Below, piece after piece: positions 47,671 through 56,588 of a stretch of 64,000 nucleotides of DNA. Within the stretch, counting starts at the first letter, position 1. Each line of letters begins with the position of its first letter. The translations under genes were made by a program, and so were the position numbers. Origin of the DNA: Limnohabitans sp. (lineage in GTDB: Bacteria > Pseudomonadota > Gammaproteobacteria > Burkholderiales > Burkholderiaceae_C); contig NZ_JAAVVW010000003.1 in NCBI RefSeq assembly GCF_023910625.1, positions 682,001-746,000 on the forward strand, read 5' to 3'. Below the pieces are notes generated by a model, which searched no databases, was not told the origin of the DNA, and saw only the letters and a list, made by a program, of their open reading frames with translations.

Positions 47671-48992
47671 CAGTTCAACTCTTCCTTGCGAATGCGCACG
47701 ATGGGCGCCATCACGGTGGACAGGGCCTGCATCCGAGCCAACACCTCGTTCAAGGTGCCTTCGCGGGTGTCGTGGGTCAGGATGATCACGTCTGTCTGGT
47801 TTTCATCGGCCTGGCTGACCTGGTCGGCTTCGCGCTGCAACACGGCATCTATACTGATATCCGCCTCGGCCAGCAAACCGGTCAGCTTGGCCAACACACC
47901 TGTCTGATCGGCCACGCGCAACCGAAGGTAATAACTGGTGGACACCTCGGACATGGGCAAGACTTGCAGTTGGCTCAAGGCGCCAGGCTGGAAGGCCAGA
48001 TGCGGCACTCGGTTAAGCGGATCGGCCGTGTGCAAACGGGTGATGTCCACCAGATCGGCGATCACCGCACTGGCGGTGGGTTCGGATCCCGCGCCTTTGC
48101 CGTAATACAGAGTGGTGCCCACGGCGTCACCTTGCACCATCACAGCATTCATGGCACCTTCCACATTGGCAATCAACCGCTGAGTGGGCACTAGGCTGGG
48201 GTGAACACGAAGCTCAATCCCCTGCGGGGTTCGCTTGGTAATCCCCAAAAGCTTGATGCGGTAACCCAGTTGCTCAGCATATTTGATATCGGCCGCACCG
48301 AGTTTTGTGATGCCCTCGACGTAAGCCTTGTCAAACTGCACCGGAATGCCGAAAGCGATCGCACTCATTAACGAGACCTTATGCGCAGCATCCACTCCTT
48401 CAATATCGAAAGTCGGATCGGCTTCGGCATAGCCTAGACGCTGGGCCTCCTTGAGCACCACGTCAAAGTCCAGGCCCTTGTCACGCATCTCTGACAGGAT
48501 GAAGTTAGTCGTGCCATTGATGATGCCCGCCACCCATTGAATGCTGTTGGCCGTCAGGCCTTCGCGCAAGGCCTTGATGATCGGGATGCCACCGGCCACA
48601 GCAGCCTCAAAGGCCACCATCACGCCTTTGGCCTGTGCAGCTGCAAATATTTCGGTACCATGCACAGCCAGTAAGGCCTTGTTGGCTGTCACTACATGTT
48701 TGCCTGCGGCAATGGCTTCAAGAACCAAAGCCTTAGCAATGCCATAGCCACCGATCAATTCAATGACAATATCGATCTCGGGGTTGGCGATCACCGCGCG
48801 GGCATCGGCCACAACCTGTACACCCTCCCCCACCAAGCGCTGGGCCCGAGCCACATCCAGATCGGCCACCATGGAGATTTCAATACCGCGACCGGCCCGG
48901 CGCTGAATTTCTTCCTGGTTGCGGCGCAACACATTAAAAGTGCCGCCCCCCACAGTGCCAATGCCCAACAGCCCTACTTTGATCGGTTTCAT
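47670..48992 (-). CDS. hom: Homoserine dehydrogenase
   Basis: 440-residue monofunctional enzyme that reduces aspartate semialdehyde to homoserine. The N-terminal nucleotide motif is GLLGIGTVGGGT. The catalytic region has GIINGTTNFILSEM and the lysine/aspartate segment ADPTFDIEGVDAAHK. A C-terminal ACT domain (about residues 355-435, YYLRLRVADQTGVLAKL) probably gives threonine feedback control. It is not fused to aspartokinase. The start at 48992 gives MKPIKVGLLG; in-frame sequence before it belongs to the short gap after alaA. Confidence 0.97.
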   Translation of the reverse strand: MKPIKVGLLGIGTVGGGTFNVLRRNQEEIQRRAGRGIEISMVADLDVARAQRLVGEGVQVVADARAVIANPEIDIVIELIGGYGIAKALVLEAIAAGKHVVTANKALLAVHGTEIFAAAQAKGVMVAFEAAVAGGIPIIKALREGLTANSIQWVAGIINGTTNFILSEMRDKGLDFDVVLKEAQRLGYAEADPTFDIEGVDAAHKVSLMSAIAFGIPVQFDKAYVEGITKLGAADIKYAEQLGYRIKLLGITKRTPQGIELRVHPSLVPTQRLIANVEGAMNAVMVQGDAVGTTLYYGKGAGSEPTASAVIADLVDITRLHTADPLNRVPHLAFQPGALSQLQVLPMSEVSTSYYLRLRVADQTGVLAKLTGLLAEADISIDAVLQREADQVSQADENQTDVIILTHDTREGTLNEVLARMQALSTVMAPIVRIRKEELN

Positions 48993-49043
48993 TTCTTGCT
49001 CACTCAGATTGCGCCCGCCATGTGCAGGCAATTCTTGAAAAAA

Positions 49044-50285
49044 TCAGGCCACCAGTTTGTCGGTACCAAATCGCTTGCGCGCTCCTTCCAAAAAACGGGC
49101 AACGCGTGCAATCGCTTCGCGCAAATCGTCTTCATGGGGCAAAAACACGATGCGAAAATGGTCCGGTTCTGGCCAATTGAAGCCTGTACCTTGAACCAGC
49201 ATAACTTTGGTTTCTTCGAGCAATTGCAGGAAAAAAACCTGATCGTCCTTGACCGGGTAAATCTTGGGATCAAGACGAGGAAACATGTACAAAGCCGCAC
49301 GCGGCTTGACGCAACTGACCCCGGGAATGGTGCTGATCAGGGCTTGGGCCAGGTCGCGCTGCTTACGCAAACGCCCGCCCTCGCCCACCAGCTCATTGAT
49401 GCTCTGGTGTCCACCCAGGGCCGTCTGTATGGCCCACTGACCGGGCACATTTGCGCACAAGCGCATGTTGGAAAGCATGTTCAGGCCTTCGATGTAGTCA
49501 CGGGCCGTTTTCTTATCCCCCGAAATCACCATCCAGCCCGCTCGATATCCACAAGAGCGGTAGCTTTTGGACAGCGAATTGAAAGTTAAGGTCAAGACGT
49601 CTTGGGACAAGGAGGCCAAAGGCGTGTGCTTGACACCGTCATACAAAACTTTGTCGTACACCTCATCGGCAAAAATCACCAGGCCATGCTCGCGCGCGAT
49701 GTCCACGATACCGCTTAGCAACTCATCCGAATAAAGAGCGCCTGTAGGGTTGTTGGGATTGATGACCACAATACCTTTGGTGCGGAGCGTAACCTTGGCA
49801 CGTATGTCTGCCAGGTCTGGCATCCAGCCGTTGGCCTCGTCGCAGCGGTAGTGGACCGGAGTGCCGCCCGACAAACTGGCTGCAGCGGTCCACAGAGGGT
49901 AATCAGGGGATGGCAGCAACAACTCATCTCCATCGTCGAGCAAGCCATTGGTGGCCATCACGATCAATTCACTGGCTCCATTGCCCAAGTAGATATCATC
50001 CAGAGTCACCCCAAAAATGCCTTGTTTCTGGGTTTCATGCATGACGGCCTTGCGTGCAGCAAATATGCCTTTGCTGTCGGAGTAACCAGCCGAATTGGGC
50101 AAGTTGCGGATCATGTCCTGCTGGATTTCCTCGGGAGCATCAAAACCGAAAACAGCCAAATTTCCAATGTTCAGCTTGATGATCTTTTGGCCGTCCTCTT
50201 CCATCTGGCGCGCCCGGTCCATGATGGGGCCTCGAATGTCATAACAAACGTTGGCAAGCTTGGCAGATTTCCGAATGGTTTTCAA
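49044..50285 (-). CDS. alaA: Alanine-synthesising aminotransferase, AlaA type
   Basis: 413-residue class I PLP aminotransferase, close to E. coli AlaA (YfbQ), which makes alanine from pyruvate with glutamate. Evidence includes KLANVCYDIRGPIMDRA near the N-terminus, VVINPNNPTGALYS, the PLP lysine in FNSLSKSYRSCGYRAGW, and SCVKPRAALYMFPRL. No ATG fits the family start: a TTG at 50285 preceded by GGAGG gives the expected LKTIRKSAKLA N-terminus, while in-frame ATGs lie 75 bases or more upstream. It is upstream of hom on the same strand, with 51 bases between. Confidence 0.9.
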   Translation of the reverse strand: MKTIRKSAKLANVCYDIRGPIMDRARQMEEDGQKIIKLNIGNLAVFGFDAPEEIQQDMIRNLPNSAGYSDSKGIFAARKAVMHETQKQGIFGVTLDDIYLGNGASELIVMATNGLLDDGDELLLPSPDYPLWTAAASLSGGTPVHYRCDEANGWMPDLADIRAKVTLRTKGIVVINPNNPTGALYSDELLSGIVDIAREHGLVIFADEVYDKVLYDGVKHTPLASLSQDVLTLTFNSLSKSYRSCGYRAGWMVISGDKKTARDYIEGLNMLSNMRLCANVPGQWAIQTALGGHQSINELVGEGGRLRKQRDLAQALISTIPGVSCVKPRAALYMFPRLDPKIYPVKDDQVFFLQLLEETKVMLVQGTGFNWPEPDHFRIVFLPHEDDLREAIARVARFLEGARKRFGTDKLVA

Positions 50286-50409
50286 ATTGCCTCCAAAGGC
50301 GGTTTCAATATGGAAAAACCTATAATTTGACCACAATTCATGCTTCGATTTGCCCACCATATCAACACATTGCCGCAGATGTTGAATTTGAGACACCAGC
50401 GCCCACTCC

Positions 50410-50787
50410 ATGAAACTACAACCCGACAAATCAAGCTCTACCATCATCAACGCTCACGGCCTCGGCTGGATTCAGATCAATGGCACTCGTTTTCAGTCAT
50501 CGTTGGTCGTCAGCAGCATACCGGGCAGCCCCCCCTCCCCATGGGGCCCATGTCTATTTGAGAACCTGAAAGCCAGTGACTTTGACGCTTTGGTAGGCCT
50601 TGGTGCCGAATTGATCATCTTTGGCAGTGGCCATCAACTTCGTTTTGCAAAGCCACAATGGATACAAACCTTGATAGGGCATGGCATTGGGGTTGAAACC
50701 ATGGACTCGGCTGCTGCATGCCGCACTTACAATATTTTGGCAAGTGAAGGACGGAAAGTGATTGCCGCTATTTTGATCGAATCCTAA
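50410..50787 (+). CDS. Mth938-like domain protein
   Basis: 125-residue protein of the Mth938-like (DUF498/DUF598) family, the fold also found in the mitochondrial assembly factor NDUFAF3. Typical segments are IINAHGLGWIQINGTRF, ELIIFGSGHQLRF and the C-terminal GVETMDSAAACRTYNILASEGRKV in shorter parts. No enzymatic function is established. It is divergent from alaA with 124 bases between. Confidence 0.85.
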   Translation: MKLQPDKSSSTIINAHGLGWIQINGTRFQSSLVVSSIPGSPPSPWGPCLFENLKASDFDALVGLGAELIIFGSGHQLRFAKPQWIQTLIGHGIGVETMDSAAACRTYNILASEGRKVIAAILIES

Positions 50788-50960
50788 AGACTGCACTTTT
50801 ACCCGAGCCACACCCACTTTGCCAACTCGACGATTTTGAAGCCCCCACAGGCGACCCTCGTTCCGAGTAAAATAGCGGGTTGCTAAGGCTCATGGCCTTC
50901 AGTGCTGTCTTGTTCTTTGAATCAGGCTGCGCTCAACCAGTCAAGCGAGATCAAAGTTTT

Positions 50961-51443
50961 ATGGCGATCGTTCTGAACAAACCCCTCCCTGAATTTGAAG
51001 CCAACGCCACCAGCGGTCTTAAAGTTTCGAACCACTCTCACATCGGTCAAACCGTTGTTTTGTTTTTTTATCCCAAAGACAACACACCAGGGTGCACCAC
51101 CGAGGCTATGCAGTTTCGTGACAAATACAAAGACTTCGTCAAAGCTGGAGCCCTGGTGCTGGGCGTCTCCCGCGACAATATGAAGTCGCACGACGACTTC
51201 AAGGCAAAACTTGAACTGCCTTTTGAATTGATTGCTGATACCGAAGAAAAAATGTGCCACATGTTCGGTGTGGTCAAAAACAAGATCATGTATGGCAAAA
51301 AAGTCAAAGGGATTGAGCGGAGCACCTTCCTGATTGGACCCGATGGCACCTTGAAACAAGAATGGCGGGGCCTTAAGGTGCCAGGACACGTTGAAGATGT
51401 CCTGCAGGCTGTCAAACAACTGAAAAAAGCGATACCTGCCTGA
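50961..51443 (+). CDS. bcp: Peroxiredoxin, Bcp/PrxQ type
   Basis: 160-residue thiol peroxidase that reduces hydrogen and alkyl peroxides. The peroxidatic cysteine is Cys45 in KDNTPGCTTEAM. The usual nearby resolving cysteine five residues later is Met50 here; another cysteine is Cys99 (EEKMCHMF). GVSRDNMKSHDDF and RSTFLIGPDG are conserved. The ATG at 50961 starts the domain; upstream in-frame sequence (from 50880) with a hydrophobic stretch and Cys is possibly non-coding or, less likely, a lipoprotein signal. A terminator follows at 51523. Confidence 0.92.
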   Translation: MAIVLNKPLPEFEANATSGLKVSNHSHIGQTVVLFFYPKDNTPGCTTEAMQFRDKYKDFVKAGALVLGVSRDNMKSHDDFKAKLELPFELIADTEEKMCHMFGVVKNKIMYGKKVKGIERSTFLIGPDGTLKQEWRGLKVPGHVEDVLQAVKQLKKAIPA

Positions 51444-51522
51444 AGTGCATCGGCGCTATGCCGTGTCATAGGGATCATGCATAATGTTTTCATGCTGTTG
51501 GACTCCAGTTCACCTCTTTGCT

Positions 51523-51562
51523 AAAAAAGCCACCTCGGCCTCCAGGTGGCTTTTTCTTTTTT
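51523..51562 (+). terminator. Intrinsic terminator of bcp
   Basis: GCCACCT (51529-51535) pairs with AGGTGGC (51544-51550); AAAAAA precedes and TTTTTCTTTTTT follows. It lies 80 bases after the bcp stop and before phoH. Confidence 0.92.
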
Positions 51563-51604
51563 GGCTTCCGCCAACACGATCATTAAATTAAATGAGACCC
51601 TTTC

Positions 51605-53311
51605 ATGCCATTGCCCCCCGCACCCACTCAACGCGCCAGCCGCCTGACACACAAAGCTTACGAATCCAGCATCGACGGCAGCGAAGCACCACCTGAGCGT
51701 GAGGCAGTCCGCCTTGCAACGAAGGTTAGCGCCGCACGATCCGAACTGACCTCCTCCCCAATCCAGACCGCCCAGCGACAGCTACGGCCGCCCCGCGCGA
51801 GCAAGTCCGACCCTCCAAAGACAAAGGCCATCCACGATGCATCGTCGGTCGAGCCACCCAAAGCACAAACCCCGGGCCGCCGAGCATCTTCCCTCAAACA
51901 AAGAACTCGTCGCACCAACGGACCCAGCAAACTCTTCGTGCTGGACACCAATGTGCTGATGCATGACCCGATGAGCCTCTTTCGCTTTGAGGAGCACGAT
52001 GTTTTTTTGCCCATGATCGTGCTGGAAGAACTTGACAGCCACAAAAAAGGCATGAGTGAAGTGGCCCGCAACGCCCGGCAAGCCAGTCGCTCACTCGATG
52101 CACTCGCCTCAGCTCAAGCCGATGACCTGGGCAAGGGATCGCCCCTGAACGCAACAGGTTATTCAGATGCTTTGGGCCAATTGTTTTTCCAGACCCAGCC
52201 ACTCGATCTGAGCCTGCCTCTGGCCTTGCCACAAGGCAAAGCAGACAACCAGATCCTTGGCGTGGTCAAGGCTCTGGGGATCCAATACAGTCCACGAGAA
52301 GTGGTTTTGGTGTCGAAAGATATCAATATGCGAGTCAAAGCACGTGCGCTGGGCTTGCAGGCCGAGGACTACCAAAACGACAAGACTCTGGAGGATGGCG
52401 ATCTGCTGTATCCAGGCTCACTGGCTTTGCCCTCCAATTTTTGGATCCAGAACGGCAAAAGTGTGGAGAGTTGGCAGCAAGGTACGCATACGTTTTATCG
52501 TATCAGTGGACCCATTGTGCCCAGCCTGTTCTTGAACCAGTTTGTCTATTTCGAAGCTCCGGGCGAGCCCAGTTTGTACGCCCGCGTGACCGAAATCCGG
52601 GGTAAAACTGCTGTGCTTCGCACGCTGAAGGACTTCACGCACCACAAAAATGAAGTTTGGGGTGTAAACACACGTAACCGTGAGCAGAACTTCGCCATGA
52701 ACCTGCTGACCGACCCGGATATCGATTTTGTGACCCTGACGGGTACCGCTGGCACTGGTAAAACCCTTCTGGCCTTGGCCGCAGGCTTGACGCAAGTGCT
52801 GGATGACCGTCGCTTTACCGAAATCATCATGACCCGGGCCACCGTGAGCGTGGGTGAAGACATTGGCTTTTTGCCTGGCACTGAAGAAGAAAAAATGGGT
52901 CCATGGATGGGCGCACTTGACGACAACCTGGAATTCCTTGCAAAAGGAGACGGTGGCAACGCTGGTGAATGGGGGCGCGCGGCCACCAACGAACTTATCA
53001 AGAGCAGGATCAAGATCAAAAGCATGAACTTCATGCGAGGTCGCACTTTCATGAACAAATACGTGATCATTGACGAAGCCCAGAATTTGACTCCCAAGCA
53101 AATGAAAACACTCATCACACGGGCAGGTCCGGGCACCAAGATGATCTGCATGGGCAACCTCGCCCAGATCGACACGCCCTACCTGACCGAAGGCTCATCA
53201 GGGCTGACTTACGCCGTCGACCGTTTCAAAGGTTGGGCGCACGGTGGTCACATCACACTGGCACGCGGTGAGCGCTCCCGACTGGCGGACTTTGCCAGCG
53301 AAGCACTGTAA
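51605..53311 (+). CDS. PhoH-family protein with PIN domain
   Basis: 568 residues. A low-complexity Ser/Thr/Pro/Arg-rich arm (about 1-105) precedes a PIN nuclease domain (about 110-245; acidic residues in LFVLDTNVLMHDP and MIVLEELDSHKK). The C-terminal PhoH ATPase (about 340-565) has Walker A TGTAGTGKTLLALAA, Walker B YVIIDEAQNLTP and sensor MGNLAQIDTPYL. Such PIN-PhoH proteins may couple RNA unwinding with cleavage, as shown for PhoH2 in mycobacteria; it is not shown for this protein. It converges with dnaB, 21 bases between stops. Confidence 0.92.
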   Translation: MPLPPAPTQRASRLTHKAYESSIDGSEAPPEREAVRLATKVSAARSELTSSPIQTAQRQLRPPRASKSDPPKTKAIHDASSVEPPKAQTPGRRASSLKQRTRRTNGPSKLFVLDTNVLMHDPMSLFRFEEHDVFLPMIVLEELDSHKKGMSEVARNARQASRSLDALASAQADDLGKGSPLNATGYSDALGQLFFQTQPLDLSLPLALPQGKADNQILGVVKALGIQYSPREVVLVSKDINMRVKARALGLQAEDYQNDKTLEDGDLLYPGSLALPSNFWIQNGKSVESWQQGTHTFYRISGPIVPSLFLNQFVYFEAPGEPSLYARVTEIRGKTAVLRTLKDFTHHKNEVWGVNTRNREQNFAMNLLTDPDIDFVTLTGTAGTGKTLLALAAGLTQVLDDRRFTEIIMTRATVSVGEDIGFLPGTEEEKMGPWMGALDDNLEFLAKGDGGNAGEWGRAATNELIKSRIKIKSMNFMRGRTFMNKYVIIDEAQNLTPKQMKTLITRAGPGTKMICMGNLAQIDTPYLTEGSSGLTYAVDRFKGWAHGGHITLARGERSRLADFASEAL

Positions 53312-53332
53312 CGATCAAGCTGCCGTCGGGTT

Positions 53333-54751
53333 TCAATAATCATCGCTCAGACCCGACGCGAGGCTCTCAAAACGAGTCAGGTTCTTCAGGAAAGTGAGGC
53401 GGACCGTGCCAGTCGGACCATTACGCTGCTTGCCGATGATGATTTCAGCCACCCCGGGATCTTTGGAATCCTTGTTGTAGTAGTCGTCGCGGTAAATGAA
53501 CATGATGATGTCAGCGTCCTGCTCGATGGCACCAGACTCACGCAAGTCGCTCATCATGGGGCGTTTGTCTGTCCGTTGCTCGACACTGCGGTTCAATTGC
53601 GACAAGGCAATCACCGGGCACTGCAGCTCTTTGGCCAGCATTTTCAGACCCCGCGAAATCTCACCCAATTCGGTCGCGCGGTTGTCACCGACCGAGTTCC
53701 CAGAGCCACTCATGAGCTGCAAATAATCCACCACAATCAAACCCAGCTTGCCACACTGGCGAGCCAGTCGCCTGGCATTTGCGCGCAACTCGGACGGTGT
53801 TAGTCCAGGTGTTTCGTCGATGTGCAAAGACACCGTACGCAGTTTTTCAATGGCTTCGGTCAACCGTGGCCACTCGTCATCGCTGAGTTTGCCTGTACGC
53901 AAATGACCCTGGTCGATGCGGCCAATCGAGCCGACCACACGCACGGCCAACTGGGATGCGCCCATTTCCATGGAAAAAACCGCCACCGGCAGTCCTTCGT
54001 TTAAGGCCACATGCTCGGCAATGTTGATCGCAAAAGCCGTTTTCCCCATCGAAGGACGTGCAGCCAAAACGACCATGTCTCCCGGCTGGAGACCGGAAGT
54101 CATCCGATCCAGGTCATAAAAGCCGGTGGGCACACCCGTGATGTCATTGGGGTTGTCAGCCATCTCCTGCACGCGGTCAAGCAGCTCGACCACCAGCGTG
54201 TCCATCGACTGAAAGCCCTGCTTCATGCGCGAGCCCTCTTCACCAATGTTGAAGATTTTTTGCTCGGCTTCATCCAGGATGCGGTCAATGGCCTTGCCCT
54301 GAGGGTTGAACGCGTTGGTAGCAATTTCGTCGCTGGCCGAGACCAGCTTGCGCAAGATAGCGCGCTCCCGAACAATCTCGGCATAGCGGCGTATGTTGCT
54401 GGCGCTGGGCACGTATTGGGCCAAAGAATTCAGATACGCTAACCCCCCCATTTGCTCCGCCTTGCCCTGGTTTTGCAATTGCTCGCTGACAGTGATCACG
54501 TCAGCAGGTTTTGAGGCATTCACCAGCGCACCGATTGCCGCGTAAATCAACTGGTGTTCATGACGGTAAAAGTCTGTGTAGACCAGCAAATCCCCCACCC
54601 TGTCCCATGCCCCGTTGTCCAACAACAACCCTCCTAGAACGCTGGATTCGGCCTCAATGGAATGTGGTGGCACGCGCAGATTGGCCACTTGGCTGTCGCG
54701 AGACAGATCAGCAGAAAAAGGAATCAAAGCAGAATCAATTGCAGCGGACAT
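53333..54751 (-). CDS. dnaB: Replicative DNA helicase DnaB
   Basis: 472-residue hexameric helicase that opens the replication fork. The N-terminal domain (about 25-130, VPPHSIEAESSVLGGLLLDN) binds primase. The RecA-like C-terminal domain has Walker A ARPSMGKTAFAINIA (about 222), Walker B LIVVDYLQLM (about 335) and the ALSQLNRSVEQRTDKRP region. No intein is present. The ATG at 54751 is chosen over an in-frame TTG two codons earlier. It follows rplI on the same strand, with the group II intron between them. Confidence 0.96.
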   Translation of the reverse strand: MSAAIDSALIPFSADLSRDSQVANLRVPPHSIEAESSVLGGLLLDNGAWDRVGDLLVYTDFYRHEHQLIYAAIGALVNASKPADVITVSEQLQNQGKAEQMGGLAYLNSLAQYVPSASNIRRYAEIVRERAILRKLVSASDEIATNAFNPQGKAIDRILDEAEQKIFNIGEEGSRMKQGFQSMDTLVVELLDRVQEMADNPNDITGVPTGFYDLDRMTSGLQPGDMVVLAARPSMGKTAFAINIAEHVALNEGLPVAVFSMEMGASQLAVRVVGSIGRIDQGHLRTGKLSDDEWPRLTEAIEKLRTVSLHIDETPGLTPSELRANARRLARQCGKLGLIVVDYLQLMSGSGNSVGDNRATELGEISRGLKMLAKELQCPVIALSQLNRSVEQRTDKRPMMSDLRESGAIEQDADIIMFIYRDDYYNKDSKDPGVAEIIIGKQRNGPTGTVRLTFLKNLTRFESLASGLSDDY

Positions 54752-54882
54752 GGGCAAACCAACTTAAAAGGCAATGTTAGTCGCGAAAGGTCGGTCGTTG
54801 CTGGACAAACCTGTGGATAAGCTTTGTAAATCCGGTGAGAAACACGTTACAACTGGACCATTGGCTTAACTGACCATCGGCA

Positions 54883-54952
54883 TAGGGGGCCTCCATTGTA
54901 GGAGGCACCCCTGCCACACCACCCGGCATGCGGGTCCGCACCGGGCGGTTCG
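54883..54952 (-). ncRNA. Group II intron domains V and VI
   Basis: Domain V (about 54918-54952): on the minus strand ACCGCCCGG pairs with CCGGGTGGT around an inner stem and loop; its sequence is identical over about 50 bases in the copy at 38 kb. Domain VI (about 54883-54911): GGGGTGCCTCC pairs with GGAGGCCCCC, leaving unpaired A residues near the 3' strand as branch-point candidates. Domain V is the catalytic heart of the ribozyme, and both elements look intact here. Confidence 0.85.
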
Positions 54953-54963
54953 AGAGCTTGAGG

Positions 54964-56130
54964 TCAGGACAGCCCTGGCACCCCCAGCCGGTCAAAGTAC
55001 GCAATGGTCAGTACGCGCTTAATGGCTCCGTCACTGTTGCGCCACCACCGATGGCAGTTACCCGCCACTTGGTTGGCCACATCTTTCGATGCCCCCAGCG
55101 CCTTGAGTTCCCGGTAGATCGCCTTCGGCCTCTTCCAATGCTTGAGCTGAATGGCCCTCAGCCGATGGCGCAGCCACTCGTCCAGCTCTCGCCAGACCCT
55201 GGGCGTTTGCGCCATCCCGAAGTACGCCTTCCAGCCCAGCAGGTAGGGCCGCAGTTTCTCCACCACCTGCGCCATGCTGCACCCGCCCGAGCGGCACGTG
55301 AGTTGCCGGATGCGAGCCTTGAAGTTGTCCAGTGCCTTGTAGGCCACCGCACATTTGACTTCTTTGCCCTTGGCCATCCACAACGCATACCCCAGGAACT
55401 TGCGCCCAAGGGCGCTGGCCACTGCACTCTTGGCTTCGTTGATCTGAAGCTTCAAGCCCGTGTACAGCTTCCTGAGGTAGCCCATCACCCTCTCGCCCGC
55501 CTGCTTGCTGCCCACGTAGACGTTGCAATCGTCGGCGTAGCGCGCGAAGCAGTAGCTGCGCGCCTCCAACGCCTTGCCCACTTCGTCTAGCAGCACGTTG
55601 GCCAACAGCGGACTGAGCGGTCCGCCTTGCGGCGTGCCCAGATGGCGATCGACCACCACCCCGCCATCCATGATCCCGGCGTTCAAGTAAGCCCGAATCA
55701 GCCGGATGACTCCAGCGTCGTCGATGCGCCTTTTGAGCCTGTCGATCAGGATGTCGTGGTTGACCCGGTCAAAGAACTTGGCCAGGTCCACGTCCACCAC
55801 CACGCGTTTGCCCGATTGGACGTACGCCCGTGCGGCCTTGACCGCATCGTGTGCACGCCTGCCCGGTCGAAACCCGTGGCTGTGGTCGCTGAAGGTGGGG
55901 TCGATCAGCGGTTGCAGCACCTGTAAAAGGGCCTGCAGGTTCTGTCTCGTCAGCGCCGCCTCCAGCAGACCACCTGTGCCTGCCAGCTGCTTTGCCGACC
56001 CTGTATCCGGGTGTTCATGCAACGTACCTCGGGTTTCGTCGCTGGCAGTGTCTGGCCCGGCTTCACCGTGCCGCCTTCCTGCCCGCCCGGATCGCTCCGG
56101 CATCTGACGCATGACCTTGTGGCTTTGCAT
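54964..56130 (-). CDS. Group II intron maturase, internally deleted
   Basis: 388-residue intron-encoded reverse transcriptase/maturase. Visible are RT motifs from VLQPLIDPTFSDHSHGFRPG (about residue 71), VVDVDLAKFFDRVNHD, GTPQGGPLSPLLANVLLD and the catalytic YADD (198-201), then the maturase X-domain and a C-terminal HRWWRNSDGA region; no HNH endonuclease is present. The segment between LLEAALTRQNLQ and LLQVLQPL normally holds about 80 residues (RT-0, RT-1 and the IPKPDGG region); here it is joined directly (about 55925-55940), an in-frame deletion. The protein is therefore probably unable to reverse transcribe. Splicing help might remain (inference). Confidence 0.9.
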   Translation of the reverse strand: MQSHKVMRQMPERSGRAGRRHGEAGPDTASDETRGTLHEHPDTGSAKQLAGTGGLLEAALTRQNLQALLQVLQPLIDPTFSDHSHGFRPGRRAHDAVKAARAYVQSGKRVVVDVDLAKFFDRVNHDILIDRLKRRIDDAGVIRLIRAYLNAGIMDGGVVVDRHLGTPQGGPLSPLLANVLLDEVGKALEARSYCFARYADDCNVYVGSKQAGERVMGYLRKLYTGLKLQINEAKSAVASALGRKFLGYALWMAKGKEVKCAVAYKALDNFKARIRQLTCRSGGCSMAQVVEKLRPYLLGWKAYFGMAQTPRVWRELDEWLRHRLRAIQLKHWKRPKAIYRELKALGASKDVANQVAGNCHRWWRNSDGAIKRVLTIAYFDRLGVPGLS

Positions 56131-56531
56131 GTCCTCGGTTACTCACTCTCGTTCGGTCCTTCGCTCTTGCCTTGTGGCCTCAGCGGCCCCGGCTCCAACT
56201 ACTACGACCTCTGCTGACTTCTCGCTCCGGCAGTGCCGTCTTCCTTTCGGAAACAAGGCGAGATCTCCCCGGGTAAGAACGCACTCCTTCGCTGCACAAC
56301 CGCTGCATCTACGCCACTTCGCCTTGATCACGAGAGCTTCGCGGTAAACGGTCCGCTCGCCCTGCTTGGCAGCGCCTTCTATGCAGTTCTTGTTCATCGG
56401 CTCGCAGTTTCGCTCCACGCTTCCTTCCCACACTCGGTCACCCTCATGCAGTTGCGCTTCGCTTCGTTCGCTGTGATCAACTTACGGGAGGACTTGCACC
56501 TCCAGGAGTGCGCCCGTGCCGGGCGCACCAT

Positions 56532-56566
56532 AAAAAAGCCGCCAGGCTCAACGCCGGGCGGCTTTT
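56532..56566 (-). terminator. Intrinsic terminator of rplI, intron target
   Basis: On the minus strand GCCGCC-C-GGC pairs with GCC-T-GGCGGC around a TTGA-containing loop and is followed by TTTTTT-ATG; the intron begins directly after. It ends the rpsF-priB-rpsR-rplI operon. Confidence 0.92.
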
Positions 56567-56588
56567 CAGTGGGACGGCAGGATAATGA

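Larger units (their letters stand above)
54876..56528 (-). mobile_element. Group II intron, class C-like
   Basis: 1653 bp. On the minus strand it starts GTGCGCCC (56528 downward), four bases beyond the U-tract of the rplI terminator, and ends ..CCTATGCCGAT at 54876. The 3' end was fixed by comparing the copy at 38235-38886: both share CCCCCTATGCCGAT and then differ. About 400 bp of structured 5' RNA precede the maturase gene; domains V and VI lie after it. Insertion right behind an intrinsic terminator is the known habit of class C introns. The element lies between rplI and dnaB and interrupts neither. Confidence 0.9.

Noticed and set aside
54928-55590. Plus-strand open frame over the intron maturase
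   Set aside because: It is antisense to the RT gene with its intact YADD motif; the RT reading is certain.
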